The notes: generated by a model not told the origin, from the sequence alone. DNA of 50,479 bases from Methylobacterium sp. (GCA_020252645.1 JADCCN010000017.1:1-50479); one strand, 5' to 3'; numbered from the stretch's first letter, positions 1 through 8,760 are shown. A program made the numbers and translations.

Positions 1-74
1 ACGCCATGCGCCAACGGGAAAAACGGCGCGATCCGAGCCATTTGCCGCTCGCTCAACAAAAACAACCCGCTCAT
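1..74 (-). CDS. IS5-family transposase, N-terminus only (cut by window edge)
   Basis: The first 24 codons of a transposase run off the left edge. The ATG at 74 has a strong ribosome binding site, GAGGAGG, at about 81-87. The peptide begins MSGLFLLSERQMARIAPFFP, the usual N-terminus of one IS5-family subgroup, in which a helical DNA-binding region precedes the DDE catalytic domain. Nothing in the visible part is broken, so the copy could be intact outside the window. The terminal inverted repeat should lie between about 90 and 135, but it cannot be fixed without the other end. The element appears to sit next to the palindromic repeat at 135-177. Confidence 0.75.
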   Translation of the reverse strand, partial: MSGLFLLSERQMARIAPFFPLAHG

Positions 75-134
75 CAGAACCTCCTCGAAAGGGACTCTGA
101 ATCACATTCGTTCGCTGATTAATAGGCCCTGATC

Positions 135-177
135 CTAGAGCGGTCGATCTGACTCGATCAGATCGACCGCCCTAGAG
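135..177. repeat. Palindromic intergenic repeat
   Basis: Thirteen bases (140-152, GCGGTCGATCTGA) pair perfectly with 158-170 around a five-base loop. The hairpin is bracketed by CTAGAG on both sides. A related module (GAGCGG, GATCTGA, TCAGATCGA) recurs at about 41655-41700, so this belongs to the mosaic repeat family scattered through the window. It separates the IS5 end from the integrase remnant. Confidence 0.7.
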
Positions 178-250
178 GCAAGCAATCAAAACCAGCACGG
201 CCGACATGGGGGCGCAATCCGGCCACCGGATACCAGGCCCGCATCGAGCC

Positions 251-598
251 TCAGACGGCGGATCCGGGCCGCCTGAACCGCGACAGGTCGAGCCCTTCGA
301 TGCCGAAAGGGTTCACCGCACGCTGGCGGCTGTTGAGCCGGTGCAAGAATCCGTATTCCTCGCCAGTTTCCCCTCCGGCATGGCCGACAAGGCCGTTGAT
401 GACCGCATCAGGCAAGCGCGCGACGGGGGCCTTGTTCCGCAGATCATCGGCGAACACATGCCGTAACGAGTGATACGTCAATTCAGGCCGGTCACTTCCA
501 TGCTTATCGAGCGGCCGATTGAGCCATCGGCCAATGTTCCTGGAAAGCCTCCCCCGAGAGGACTGGAGCTTCGGGAACATGCCATGAAATGCATCCAC
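251..598 (-). pseudogene. Tyrosine recombinase (phage-type integrase), C-terminal remnant
   Basis: Only the end of the catalytic domain is present, about 115 residues compared with 350-450 for the family. Visible motifs are HSLRH (second active-site Arg and His), GHAGG (third box His) and EYGF, which supplies the candidate nucleophilic Tyr. The tail GIEGLDLSRF resembles the usual ending of this integrase group. The first active-site Arg, the core-binding domain and the arm-binding domain are missing, and no further homologous coding is seen between 598 and the tRNA. It lies 85 bases from the 3' end of tRNA-Gly, the normal attachment position, so it is probably what remains of an excised or eroded genomic island. 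It is unlikely to be active. Confidence 0.7.
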
Positions 599-682
599 GA
601 TTGCCAGTTTTTTCCATTTTCATAGCCGGACGGCGGAAGCTGTTGTGCTCAATCGGCAAAAAACAGCAATTTATGGCAAAGA

Positions 683-756
683 TGGAGCGGGTAGCGGGAA
701 TCGAACCCGCGCGTTCAGCTTGGGAAGCTGACAGGCTGCCATTACATCATACCCGC
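683..756 (-). tRNA. tRNA-Gly (anticodon TCC)
   Basis: The acceptor stem GCGGGTA (756-750) pairs with TACCCGC at the 3' end, followed by discriminator T and an encoded CCA (685-683). The anticodon stem-loop CAGCTTCCCAAGCTG gives anticodon TCC, which reads GGA. The T-arm has GGTTCGATTCC. Length 74 nt. The 3' end faces the integrase remnant, so this tRNA is a plausible attachment site for a past element. Confidence 0.97.
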
Positions 757-869
757 GACCTGCTTCCTCATAGGCCGGGAGCGCATCGGATTTCAAGACC
801 TGCGATGCGGTTCCGTTTTCGCCGGGGAAACCGGCGGTTGCTGTCTCGACAGTCTCGGATTGCGGCTCC

Positions 870-1143
870 AGAGCATTTTTTCGATTCGACCGAATGAGAT
901 CGGATGGTCTGTCTCTCTGGTTTTTTCGCATTTTCTTCACGCGAACCGGAATCCAGCCCCGCCTTCGCGGGGGCATGCTTCGCTTGAAAATGCTTCTTTC
1001 TTTGTCTGATCGCATTTTCTTCACGCGAACCGGAATCCATCCCCGCCTTCGCGAGGGACATGCTTCGCTTGAAAATGCTTCTTTCTTTGTCTGATCGCAT
1101 TTTCTTCACGCGAACCGGTTCCCACTTCGCTTGAAAATGCTCT
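870..1143. repeat. Tandemly expanded mosaic repeat (about 2.6 units, period 84-85 bp)
   Basis: The unit starting TCGCATTTTCTTCACGCGAA occurs at 926, 1010 and 1095. The first two copies carry an insert with its own hairpin (CCCCGCC, TTCGCGGGG) before CTTCGCTTGAAAATGC; the third copy goes straight to CACTTCGCTTGAAAATGCTC and ends the array. The block opens with AGAGCATTTTTTCGATTC, so opening and closing arms are complementary, as in the single element at 20239-20346. The rest of the 757-1181 gap shows no gene; open frames across it are by-products of the repeat. Confidence 0.8.
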
Positions 1144-1181
1144 AACTCTCGGGCAAAAGCCCAGCTAGCGAGCGAGCCACC

Positions 1182-1973
1182 ATGAACATGCTGAAAACTC
1201 TCGTCGATCACCCGCTGACCGAGCGCGTGGTGGTGACGCTCATCGTGCTCAATGCGATCACCCTTGGGCTCGAGACCAGCCCGACCATGATGGAAGACCA
1301 TGGCCGGCTGCTGCAGATGCTCGACACGATCATCCTCTGGGTCTTCGTGGCGGAATTGCTCGCGCGGCTCGCGGTGAGGAAAGCAGCCTTTTTCCGCGAC
1401 CCCTGGAACATCTTCGATGTGATCGTCATCGGCATCGCACTGCTGCCGGCCACCGGCGCGCTTTCGGTGCTGCGCTCCTTGCGCGTTCTGCGCCTGCTGC
1501 GCCTCGTCACCGCCATCCCGTCGCTGAAGCGGGTTGTGAGCGGCCTCATCGGGGCCATCCCCGGCATGGGGTCGATCATCCTGCTGACGGCGCTGGTTTA
1601 TTACGTCTATGCCGTGATGGGCACGAAGCTCTTCGGAGCCACCTCGCCGGAGCAGTTCGGCTCGCTCGGGGCTACGACATATACCCTCTTCCAGATCATG
1701 ACCTTCGATGACTGGTCGGGCGGCGTCGCCAAGCCCCTGCTCGAAAAGCACGGCTACGCGATGATCTATATCGTGACCTTCATCCTTCTCTCCGCCTTCA
1801 TGATGCTGAACCTGTTCATCGGTGTCGTGGTCAGTGCCCTCGATGACGAGAAAACGGCCGCCGATCCGCGCACGCTGCTGCATGACCCGCGCGAGATGAC
1901 GCAGGTGGCCGAAGAATTGCGTGCGTTGCGGGCGGAGATCGCCGAATTGCGGCGGGAGAGATCCGGAAGCTAG
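1182..1973 (+). CDS. Voltage-gated cation channel of the NaChBac/NavAb family
   Basis: A single-domain six-helix channel subunit of 263 residues, expected to form a tetramer in the inner membrane. S1-S3 span roughly residues 10-95. S4 is clear at about 97-115, with four arginines every third residue (LRSLRVLRLLRLV). The S4-S5 linker, S5, pore loop and S6 (ending NLFIGVVV) follow, then a C-terminal heptad segment (about 235-258) like the tetramerising coiled coil of the family. The selectivity filter reads TFDDWSGG, whereas the sodium channels NavAb and NaChBac have TLESW. Two Asp in the filter resemble calcium-selective variants, so the permeant ion is uncertain. Its TAG stop lies in the palindrome that follows. 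It is convergent with dcd. Confidence 0.88.
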   Translation: MNMLKTLVDHPLTERVVVTLIVLNAITLGLETSPTMMEDHGRLLQMLDTIILWVFVAELLARLAVRKAAFFRDPWNIFDVIVIGIALLPATGALSVLRSLRVLRLLRLVTAIPSLKRVVSGLIGAIPGMGSIILLTALVYYVYAVMGTKLFGATSPEQFGSLGATTYTLFQIMTFDDWSGGVAKPLLEKHGYAMIYIVTFILLSAFMMLNLFIGVVVSALDDEKTAADPRTLLHDPREMTQVAEELRALRAEIAELRRERSGS

Positions 1974-2020
1974 AGCATGCTGTGAAAAACCGGATTCCAC
2001 TTTTTCACAGCATGCTCTAG
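1971..2020. repeat. Palindromic mosaic element between convergent genes
   Basis: An 18-bp arm (1972-1989, AGAGCATGCTGTGAAAAA) is perfectly complementary to 2001-2018, with an 11-base loop, and the outer ends read TAG and CTAG. It contains the TAG stop of the channel gene (1971-1973) and, on the other strand, the TAG stop of dcd (2019-2017). It probably acts as a bidirectional 3' structure. It is a short version of the elements at 3687 and 41552. Confidence 0.85.
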
Positions 2021-3162
2021 TCGATGAAATGCTTCGAAAGCTTCAGGCCCTGCGCCTGGTAGTTCGAGGCCTTCTCGCGGCCATAAAGAGCGCGCGGCAA
2101 TTCGGCCATGCGCTCGTAGATCAGGCGGCCGACCACCTGCCCGTCCTCCAGGATGAACGGCACATCGCGTGAGCGCACTTCCAGCACACCGCGCGCGCCC
2201 GCCCCGCCTGCCTCGGCATGGCCGAAACCGGGATCGAAAAAGCCCGCATAATGCACGCGGAACTCGCCCACGCCGGCATCGAAGGGCACCATTTCCGCCG
2301 CGTGATCCGGCGGCACATGCACAGCTTGCTTGGAGGCAAGAATGTAGAACTCGTTGGGGTCGAGGATGAGTTCGCGCCGCCCCGAGAGATGGATCGGCTC
2401 CCAGAAATCCGCCTTGCGATAGGCTCCCGGCCGATCGACATCCACGAGGCCCGTATGGCGCTTGCCGCGATAGCCAACGAGGCCGAGGCGGTCGAAGCCG
2501 GAGAGGTCGACCGAGAGCGCCACGCCATCCCGGATCAGCGCGGCATCCTGGTCCACAAGCCGCGCGCGCTGGTGAAGGGCGAGCAGCGCCCGGTCATCCA
2601 CACGGGTATCGCCCCGCCGGAATCGAATCTGCGACAGGCGCGAGCCGGTGCGCACAAGAACCGGGAAGGTGCGCGGCGAAATCTCCGCGAAGACCGGGCC
2701 GCAATAGCCCGCCGCGATGGCATCGAAGGCAGCGGCATGGTCGACGATCACGCGCGTGAAGACATCGAGCCGGCCGGTGGAGCTTTTGGGGTTCGCGCTG
2801 GCTGAAACCTTTTCCGGCAAGGCCAGCGTCTCCAGCACCTCGGCGATATAGACGCAGCCCGTCTCCAGCACCGCGCCGGCCGTCAGGTCGATCTCATGGA
2901 GCGCGTAATGGGCGATGCGTTCGGCCACCGAGCCATTCGCGCCCGGCAGGAAGCTCGCGCGAATGCGCCAGGCCCGTCTGCCCAGCCTGAGATCGAGGCT
3001 CGCGGGCTGGATCTGCCCATCGGCCAGCGGAATGGCAGGGCGGATAGCGCCCTCGGCGAGGAGCGTCTCGATCATCCCGTCGGAATAGATCCCGGGCCGA
3101 TACGCTGCGGCCGGAACCCTGTTGCCCGCCGAAGCCTGCGCCGCCAAGGGCTCCTCCTCCAT
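2017..3162 (-). CDS. dcd: dCTP deaminase, long alphaproteobacterial form
   Basis: Converts dCTP to dUTP, feeding dTMP synthesis in the cytoplasm. At 381 residues it is twice the length of the E. coli enzyme and looks like two trimeric dUTPase-type folds in tandem (about 25-190 and 200-375), as in the single-chain family of Rhizobiales. The first half has SSTGRLDVFTRVI and a later SRLSQIRF strand, counterparts of the canonical SSLGR and GQ motifs. The second half has FDAGVGEFRVHYAGFFDPGFG, the DPGF motif, and EDGQVVGRL. The ATG at 3162 has GAGG about ten bases upstream. It is divergent from apaG by 134 bases. Its last codons enter the palindrome. Confidence 0.9.
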   Translation of the reverse strand: MEEEPLAAQASAGNRVPAAAYRPGIYSDGMIETLLAEGAIRPAIPLADGQIQPASLDLRLGRRAWRIRASFLPGANGSVAERIAHYALHEIDLTAGAVLETGCVYIAEVLETLALPEKVSASANPKSSTGRLDVFTRVIVDHAAAFDAIAAGYCGPVFAEISPRTFPVLVRTGSRLSQIRFRRGDTRVDDRALLALHQRARLVDQDAALIRDGVALSVDLSGFDRLGLVGYRGKRHTGLVDVDRPGAYRKADFWEPIHLSGRRELILDPNEFYILASKQAVHVPPDHAAEMVPFDAGVGEFRVHYAGFFDPGFGHAEAGGAGARGVLEVRSRDVPFILEDGQVVGRLIYERMAELPRALYGREKASNYQAQGLKLSKHFID

Positions 3163-3296
3163 CCAGACCTCATCGGCTAGAGGATGCGCCCCTGCGCGGC
3201 AATACGATGCCGGGATTGTCCACGGATTTCATTGACGTTCGTCGCGACTGGGCCCATCTTGCGGCCTTTCCCGCCACCCAGAGGAGCAAGCTCGCC

Positions 3297-3689
3297 GTGT
3301 ATCGCGCGGTTACCGAAGGCATCGAGGTCATCGTCCACCCCGCATTCGAGCCGGAACGGTCCAACCCGAAGGAAGGCACCTATTTCTGGTCCTATGCCAT
3401 CCGCATCCGCAATCTCGGCGAGGTGACGGTGCAGTTGCGCGCGCGCCACTGGGAAATCACCGACGCCAATGGCCGCGTGGAGCATGTCCGCGGCCCGGGC
3501 GTTGTGGGAGAACAGCCGATCCTGAAACCGGGCGAGAGCTTCAATTACTCGTCCGGCTGCCCGCTCACCACCAGCCAGGGCATGATGGTTGGCCGCTACG
3601 AGATGGTGGCGAGCGACGGCCGCAGGCTGCTGGTCGAGATCCCGGCCTTCTCGCTGGACATGCCGGATGCCCGGCGCGTCATGCACTAG
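3297..3689 (+). CDS. apaG: ApaG protein
   Basis: A small immunoglobulin-like beta-sandwich protein of 130 residues. ApaG has been linked to cobalt resistance, magnesium efflux and Ap4A levels, but its biochemical role is unclear. The start chosen is GTG at 3297, because AGGAG (3282-3286) lies about ten bases upstream and because the family begins with Met followed by YRAVTEGIEV. An ATG at 3207 would add 30 residues without family support. Signature segments are FWSYAIRIRNLG, LRARHWEITDANG and GPGVVGEQP. The TAG stop is the first triplet of the mosaic repeat at 3687. Confidence 0.92.
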   Translation: MYRAVTEGIEVIVHPAFEPERSNPKEGTYFWSYAIRIRNLGEVTVQLRARHWEITDANGRVEHVRGPGVVGEQPILKPGESFNYSSGCPLTTSQGMMVGRYEMVASDGRRLLVEIPAFSLDMPDARRVMH

Positions 3690-3865
3690 AGCATGATGTG
3701 TTCAGACGGAAGCACATCATGCTCTTATCTTGTTGTTATCGCATGTTTTTTGTGAAAAATCGGATTCCACTTTTTCACAGCATGCTCGAAGAAGCGAGCG
3801 GCATGCATTTTTCCCGGTCGCATTTCTCAACGCGAACCCGCTTCCACCTCGCTTGAAAATGCTCC
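3687..3865. repeat. Compound mosaic repeat between apaG and hslO
   Basis: Three modules in a row. 3688-3726 is a hairpin with arms AGAGCATGATGTG and its near complement. 3735-3787 has GTGAAAAATCGGATTCCAC and TTTTTCACAGCATGCTC. 3789-3865 ends in CACCTCGCTTGAAAATGCTC. The first two modules together match, in reverse orientation and with few differences, the element at 41552-41657. The block contributes the apaG stop codon and the last codons and stop of hslO. Confidence 0.85.
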
Positions 3866-4822
3866 GAGCCGATACTTGCGCGAGCAGAATTCGCAGGTGA
3901 TGGCGATCTGCCCGTCATGCTCGCGCATGTCCAAAAGGTCCTCGGGCGGGAATTGCGCGAGCATCTGGCGGATCTTCGCCTCCGAACAGCGGCACTGGTC
4001 GGCGATCGCCAGCGGGTTCTGCACGGTGACGCCGTGCTCGTTGAAAAGACGGTAGAGCAACCGGTCAAGACCGAGCGCGGGGTCCACGAGTTCGAGATCC
4101 TCGGTGGTCTCGACAAGGCTGCGCGCCTCCACCCAGGCATCATCCTCCGCCACCTCGTGCTTCGGCGTGCCGGCCGGCGCATCGCCGGGGTCGAGATCGG
4201 CCACGCGCATCCGCTCCGGCGCCTGCGGCAGGAACTGCGCGAGAATGCCGCCCGCGCGCCAGCGCTGGCGACGGGTGCCGGCGATCATCACCTGCTCTTC
4301 GGCCACTGCGAGGCGGATAACGGAGGGAATCTGCTCGGATTGCCGGAAATACTGCATCGCGGCAGCTTCAAGCCCCTTCCCGTCGAGGCCGACAATGCCC
4401 TGATAGCGCGATTGCAAGGCTGTCTGCTCGATGGTGAAGCCGAGATAGCCCGGCCCGAGCAATTGCCCCTCGCTGGCATTTGCCGGCAGCTTCTCCACCG
4501 CTTCCGCATCGAAACGCGCATAGGCGCGCATGTCGGCGGGCGTGGAGAAATCCACGACGAGCATGGAAACCGGGCCTTCGCTCTTCGTCTGCAACTGGAA
4601 GCGGCCGTCGAATTTCAGCGAAGAGCCCATCAAGGCCGTCAGCGCGATGGCTTGCGCGAGAAGGCGCTCCACCTTCGGCGGATAGACATGGCGCGCGAGG
4701 ATTTCGTCGAGCACCTTGCCGAGCCGCACCGAGCGGCCGCGCGTATCCAGCGCCTCCACCCGGAAGGGCAGAACAATGTCATCCGCGCCGAGCGGCAGGG
4801 AGAAGGGCTGGCCCTCTCCCAT
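3827..4822 (-). CDS. hslO: Hsp33 redox-regulated chaperone
   Basis: A cytoplasmic holdase switched on by oxidation. The 331-residue product has the N-terminal substrate-binding domain (about 10-235) and a C-terminal zinc centre, CRC about 30 residues before CEFC, which supplies the four Cys ligands of the redox switch. The ATG at 4822 shares its A with the argF stop (TGATG), so translation is coupled to argF. The last dozen residues (GAFSSEVEAGSR) and the TGA stop are encoded by the mosaic repeat that invades the 3' end, so this tail is not ancestral. The gene is third in argD-argF-hslO. Confidence 0.93.
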   Translation of the reverse strand: MGEGQPFSLPLGADDIVLPFRVEALDTRGRSVRLGKVLDEILARHVYPPKVERLLAQAIALTALMGSSLKFDGRFQLQTKSEGPVSMLVVDFSTPADMRAYARFDAEAVEKLPANASEGQLLGPGYLGFTIEQTALQSRYQGIVGLDGKGLEAAAMQYFRQSEQIPSVIRLAVAEEQVMIAGTRRQRWRAGGILAQFLPQAPERMRVADLDPGDAPAGTPKHEVAEDDAWVEARSLVETTEDLELVDPALGLDRLLYRLFNEHGVTVQNPLAIADQCRCSEAKIRQMLAQFPPEDLLDMREHDGQIAITCEFCSRKYRLGAFSSEVEAGSR

Positions 4823-5763
4823 CAGCCGAGGCTCGCGCCGTAGCACCAGGCGAGCACGCTCTTCTGCGCGTGCAGGCGGTTCTCGGCCTCGTCGAACACC
4901 ACGGATTGCGGCCCGTCGATCACCTCGTTGGTGACCTCCTCGCCACGCTTCGCCGGCAGGCAATGCATGAAGACCGCTTCCGGCGCCCCGGCCATGAGAC
5001 GGCTGTTCACCTGATAGGGTTTCAGCAGGTTGTGGCGGCGGCCGCCATCAGTATCGCCCAGCGACACCCAGCTGTCGGTGATGACGCAATCCGCGCCCTT
5101 CACCGCCTCGGCGGGATCACGCAGAAGCGTGAGTTTGGCACCATTGGCCCTGCCCCATTCGATCAGGTCATCGGGCGGGGAAAGCTCGGCCGGGCTTGCG
5201 ATTTTCATCGCGAAACCCAGGCGGGCAGCGGCGTGAACCCAGGAGCGCAGCACATTGTTCATGTCGCCCGTCCAGGCGATCATGCGCCCGGCGATCGGCC
5301 CCCGGTGCTCCTCGAAGGTCAGCACATCCGCCATCACCTGGCAGGGATGCGAGGTTTTCGTCAGACCGTTGATCACGGGCACGGTCGCGTGTTCCGCGAG
5401 TTCCTTCAGCTGGGCGTGGCTGAGAATGCGGATCATGATGCCGTCGACATAGCGCGAAAGCACGCGCGCGGTATCGGCGATGGTCTCGCGCTCGCCAAGC
5501 TCGATTTCCTTGCCCGTGACCATGATGGACTGCCCGCCGAGTTCGCGGATGCCGACATCGAAGCTCATGCGCGTGCGCAAGGAGGGCTGCTCGAAGATCA
5601 TCGCGATCTTCTTGCCCTTGAGGATCTTGTCCGCCTCGCGCGGGTTGCGGCGGCGGGCCTTGAGCGCCTTCGCCTGCTCCACAAGGGCGCGGATGGTGGC
5701 CGAATCGAGATCGGAAAGATCAATGAAATGCCGGAAGCCGGAAGGAAGCTTGGTTTGTGTCAT
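4822..5763 (-). CDS. argF: Ornithine carbamoyltransferase
   Basis: Catalyses ornithine plus carbamoyl phosphate to citrulline in arginine biosynthesis. The product has 313 residues. The carbamoyl phosphate loop appears as SLRTR at about residue 56, where many homologues have [21 protein letters not shown] and [10 protein letters not shown] mark the remaining substrate sites. The start at 5763 ([16 protein letters not shown]) matches the family; an upstream in-frame extension is ignored. It follows argD by 60 bases and overlaps hslO by one base. The argD-argF pairing is common in this order. Confidence 0.96.
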   Translation of the reverse strand: MTQTKLPSGFRHFIDLSDLDSATIRALVEQAKALKARRRNPREADKILKGKKIAMIFEQPSLRTRMSFDVGIRELGGQSIMVTGKEIELGERETIADTARVLSRYVDGIMIRILSHAQLKELAEHATVPVINGLTKTSHPCQVMADVLTFEEHRGPIAGRMIAWTGDMNNVLRSWVHAAARLGFAMKIASPAELSPPDDLIEWGRANGAKLTLLRDPAEAVKGADCVITDSWVSLGDTDGGRRHNLLKPYQVNSRLMAGAPEAVFMHCLPAKRGEEVTNEVIDGPQSVVFDEAENRLHAQKSVLAWCYGASLG

Positions 5764-5823
5764 GGGATCACGAAAAAAGGGGATCGGCCCCCGCATGGCG
5801 ACGGGGGCCCGGAGGCGAGAGGC

Positions 5824-7068
<1,245 letters not shown>

Positions 7069-7511
7069 GGCGATCCTGACCGGAGGTCCTCTCTCCTGAA
7101 GTTGATGCCGGAAGGCTTGTGCGAAAAAAGAACGCCGCCCGGCTCGGGCGGCTTTCCTCTGAGGCTGTGTCAGCGATTTCCCCAGAAAAGTCAAGATTTA
7201 CCCCCATAACGAACTGCTTTCCGTGGTGCTGCTCATGGCATCTTGCCGGCATGGAGAGGCGGGGCTGATGTTCCCGCCGCACCAGATCGCTGTTGAAAAC
7301 GGAGAAGTTCTGCCTGCAGGTGCTCAACAAGGAGACCCGGAAGCGTCTAGGGTGATTTCAACGACAGATGGGGAGGGCGGGGCGTTCTGAACGTCCCCTG
7401 CCCCATCGGGTTCACGAGTATCAGTCACGTTCAGGCAGAGTTTTCGTCACCTCGCAAAGCGGCATGCGCGAGGTCGGCCAAGGATTCTCCCTAGAAGGCG
7501 AGGAGGCATGG
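7069..7511. other. Divergent leader region between argD and gcrA
   Basis: No gene of its own is supported across these 443 bases. The argD side holds a terminator-like hairpin (7124-7152) and a TTGACT (7194-7189, minus strand) that could be a -35 element, although the matching -10 is weak. The gcrA side holds a near-perfect hairpin (GGGGCGTT and AACGTCCCC around 7379-7399) and a GATTC site at 7483-7487. Open frames here are extensions of the flanking genes. Confidence 0.5.
7124..7152 (-). terminator. Terminator-like hairpin in the argD leader
   Basis: On the minus strand GCCGCCC (7152-7146), loop GAGCC and GGGCGGC (7140-7134) form a seven-pair GC stem, followed by GTTC and six T (7129-7124). 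It lies 56 bases before the argD start and points towards argD, with no gene upstream on that strand. It could be an attenuator of argD-argF-hslO, or terminate a short leader RNA. Confidence 0.6.
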
Positions 7512-7997
7512 ATGTCCTGGGATGACGGTCGGATCGAACGGCTGAAGAAGCTGTGGTCGGACGGGTTGAGTGCCAGCCAGATCGCGGCGGAGCTCGGCGG
7601 TGTCACGCGCAATGCGGTCATCGGCAAGGTGCATCGCCTCGGCCTTTCCGGCCGCGCGAAATCGAAGCCGGCCACGGTTGCCCGCCCGCGGGCGAAGACC
7701 ACCATGAAGCAGGCGCGCATTCCCGTCGCCACCACGCGCGGCAATCTCGCGGTGATCGAGATGGTCGAGACCGAGGTGGAGGTGATCCGGAAGCCGGCCG
7801 AGGTGGTGATGATCCCGCTCTCGCGGCGCATTTCGATCATGGAACTGCGCGAAGGGCTGTGCAAATGGCCGATGGGCGATCCGCTCGATGGTGGTTTTGC
7901 CTATTGCGGCGCGGATTCGGGGGTGGGCAAGGTCTATTGCGACGCGCATTGCCGCATCGCCTACCAGCCGCAGAATGATCGCCGCCGCTCGGGCTGA
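7512..7997 (+). CDS. gcrA: GcrA cell-cycle regulator
   Basis: GcrA is an alphaproteobacterial transcription factor that binds sigma-70 RNA polymerase and promoters carrying methylated GANTC. The 161-residue product has the N-terminal helix-turn-helix (about 2-45, WDDGRIERLKKLWSDGLSAS then RNAVIGKVHRLGLSGR), a variable basic linker, and the C-terminal sigma-interacting domain (about 112-155) with CKWPMGDP, YCGAD and YCDAHCRIAYQP. The ATG at 7512 is chosen because AGGAGG sits at 7501-7506 and homologues begin MSW; the longer upstream frame has no family support. A GATTC site lies 25 bases before the start. Confidence 0.95.
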   Translation: MSWDDGRIERLKKLWSDGLSASQIAAELGGVTRNAVIGKVHRLGLSGRAKSKPATVARPRAKTTMKQARIPVATTRGNLAVIEMVETEVEVIRKPAEVVMIPLSRRISIMELREGLCKWPMGDPLDGGFAYCGADSGVGKVYCDAHCRIAYQPQNDRRRSG

Positions 7998-8060
7998 AGC
8001 GCGCGACATCGCTGGAATTTCAAAGGGGAGCGCAAGCCCCGTTCCTTGTCGCAGGAAGCT

Positions 8061-8756
8061 CTACACGCCGAAGGTCTCGTCGAAGGCGTAACCCGTGCCG
8101 CGCACGGTGCGGATCGGGTCCTTCTGGCCCCGTCGCGTCACGGCTTTCCGCAGGCGACCGACATGCACATCCACGGTGCGCTCGTCGATAAAGGCGTCAC
8201 GGCCCCAGACGCCATCGAGAAGCTGGCTGCGCGAATAGACCCGCCCCGGATTTTGCATCAGGAATTCCAGCAGGCGGAATTCCGTGGGCCCGAGATGCAG
8301 CTCCTTCCCCGCGCGATGCACGCGCTTCGCGCGGCGATCCACCAGCAGATCGCCGAGTTCCAGCCGATCGGAGAGATGATCCGGCTTGGTGCGGCGCAGG
8401 AGCGCGTTCACCCGCGCCATCAGTTCCGGCACGGAGAAGGGCTTCACGATGTAATCATCCGCCCCCGTCTCGAGGCCGCGGACACGATCCGTTTCCTCGC
8501 CGCGCGCGGTGAGCATGATGACCGGCAGGCGCGCGGTTTCCTTGCGGGAGCGCAGCCTGCGGCAGATCTCGATGCCCGAGAGGCCGGGCATCATCCAGTC
8601 GAGCAGGAGAAGATCCGGCGGGTCTTCCTTGAGGCGCAGATCGGCTTCGTCGCCGCGCGCCACATGCTCCACGGCGAAGCCCTCCGCCTCGAGATTGTAG
8701 CGCAGGAGAACCGCCAGCGCCTCCTCGTCCTCGGCGATCAGCACGCGCAGGGTCAT
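8061..8756 (-). CDS. phoB: Phosphate regulon response regulator PhoB
   Basis: OmpR/PhoB-type transcription factor of 231 residues. The receiver domain (about 3-120) has the acidic pair EDE at 9-11, phosphoacceptor Asp in LLLLDWMMPG, and Lys in IVKPFS. The winged-helix domain (about 130-228) ends with the recognition region DERTVDVHVGRLRK and RTVRGTGYAF. It is the last gene of the minus-strand pst-phoU-phoB series, four bases after phoU, and should bind the Pho box before pstS. Confidence 0.96.
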   Translation of the reverse strand: MTLRVLIAEDEEALAVLLRYNLEAEGFAVEHVARGDEADLRLKEDPPDLLLLDWMMPGLSGIEICRRLRSRKETARLPVIMLTARGEETDRVRGLETGADDYIVKPFSVPELMARVNALLRRTKPDHLSDRLELGDLLVDRRAKRVHRAGKELHLGPTEFRLLEFLMQNPGRVYSRSQLLDGVWGRDAFIDERTVDVHVGRLRKAVTRRGQKDPIRTVRGTGYAFDETFGV

Positions 8757-8760
8757 GGCG

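Noticed and set aside
589-897. Plus-strand open frame with RVAGIEPARSAWEADRLPLHH
   Set aside because: It is the antisense of tRNA-Gly and runs into the repeat array; it has no family and no ribosome binding site.
870-1143. CRISPR-like appearance of the 84-85 bp repeats
   Set aside because: The copies are adjacent, with no unique spacers, there are too few units, and no cas genes are nearby.
768-2000. A 410-codon minus-strand frame with repeated peptide units such as VRVKKMRSDKERSIFKRSM
   Set aside because: The peptide repeats come from the tandem DNA repeat at 870-1143, and the rest is antisense to the channel gene.
3207-3296. Longer N-terminus for ApaG from ATG 3207
   Set aside because: AGGAG sits properly before GTG 3297, and ApaG proteins start at MYRAVTEG; the extra 30 residues have no family match.
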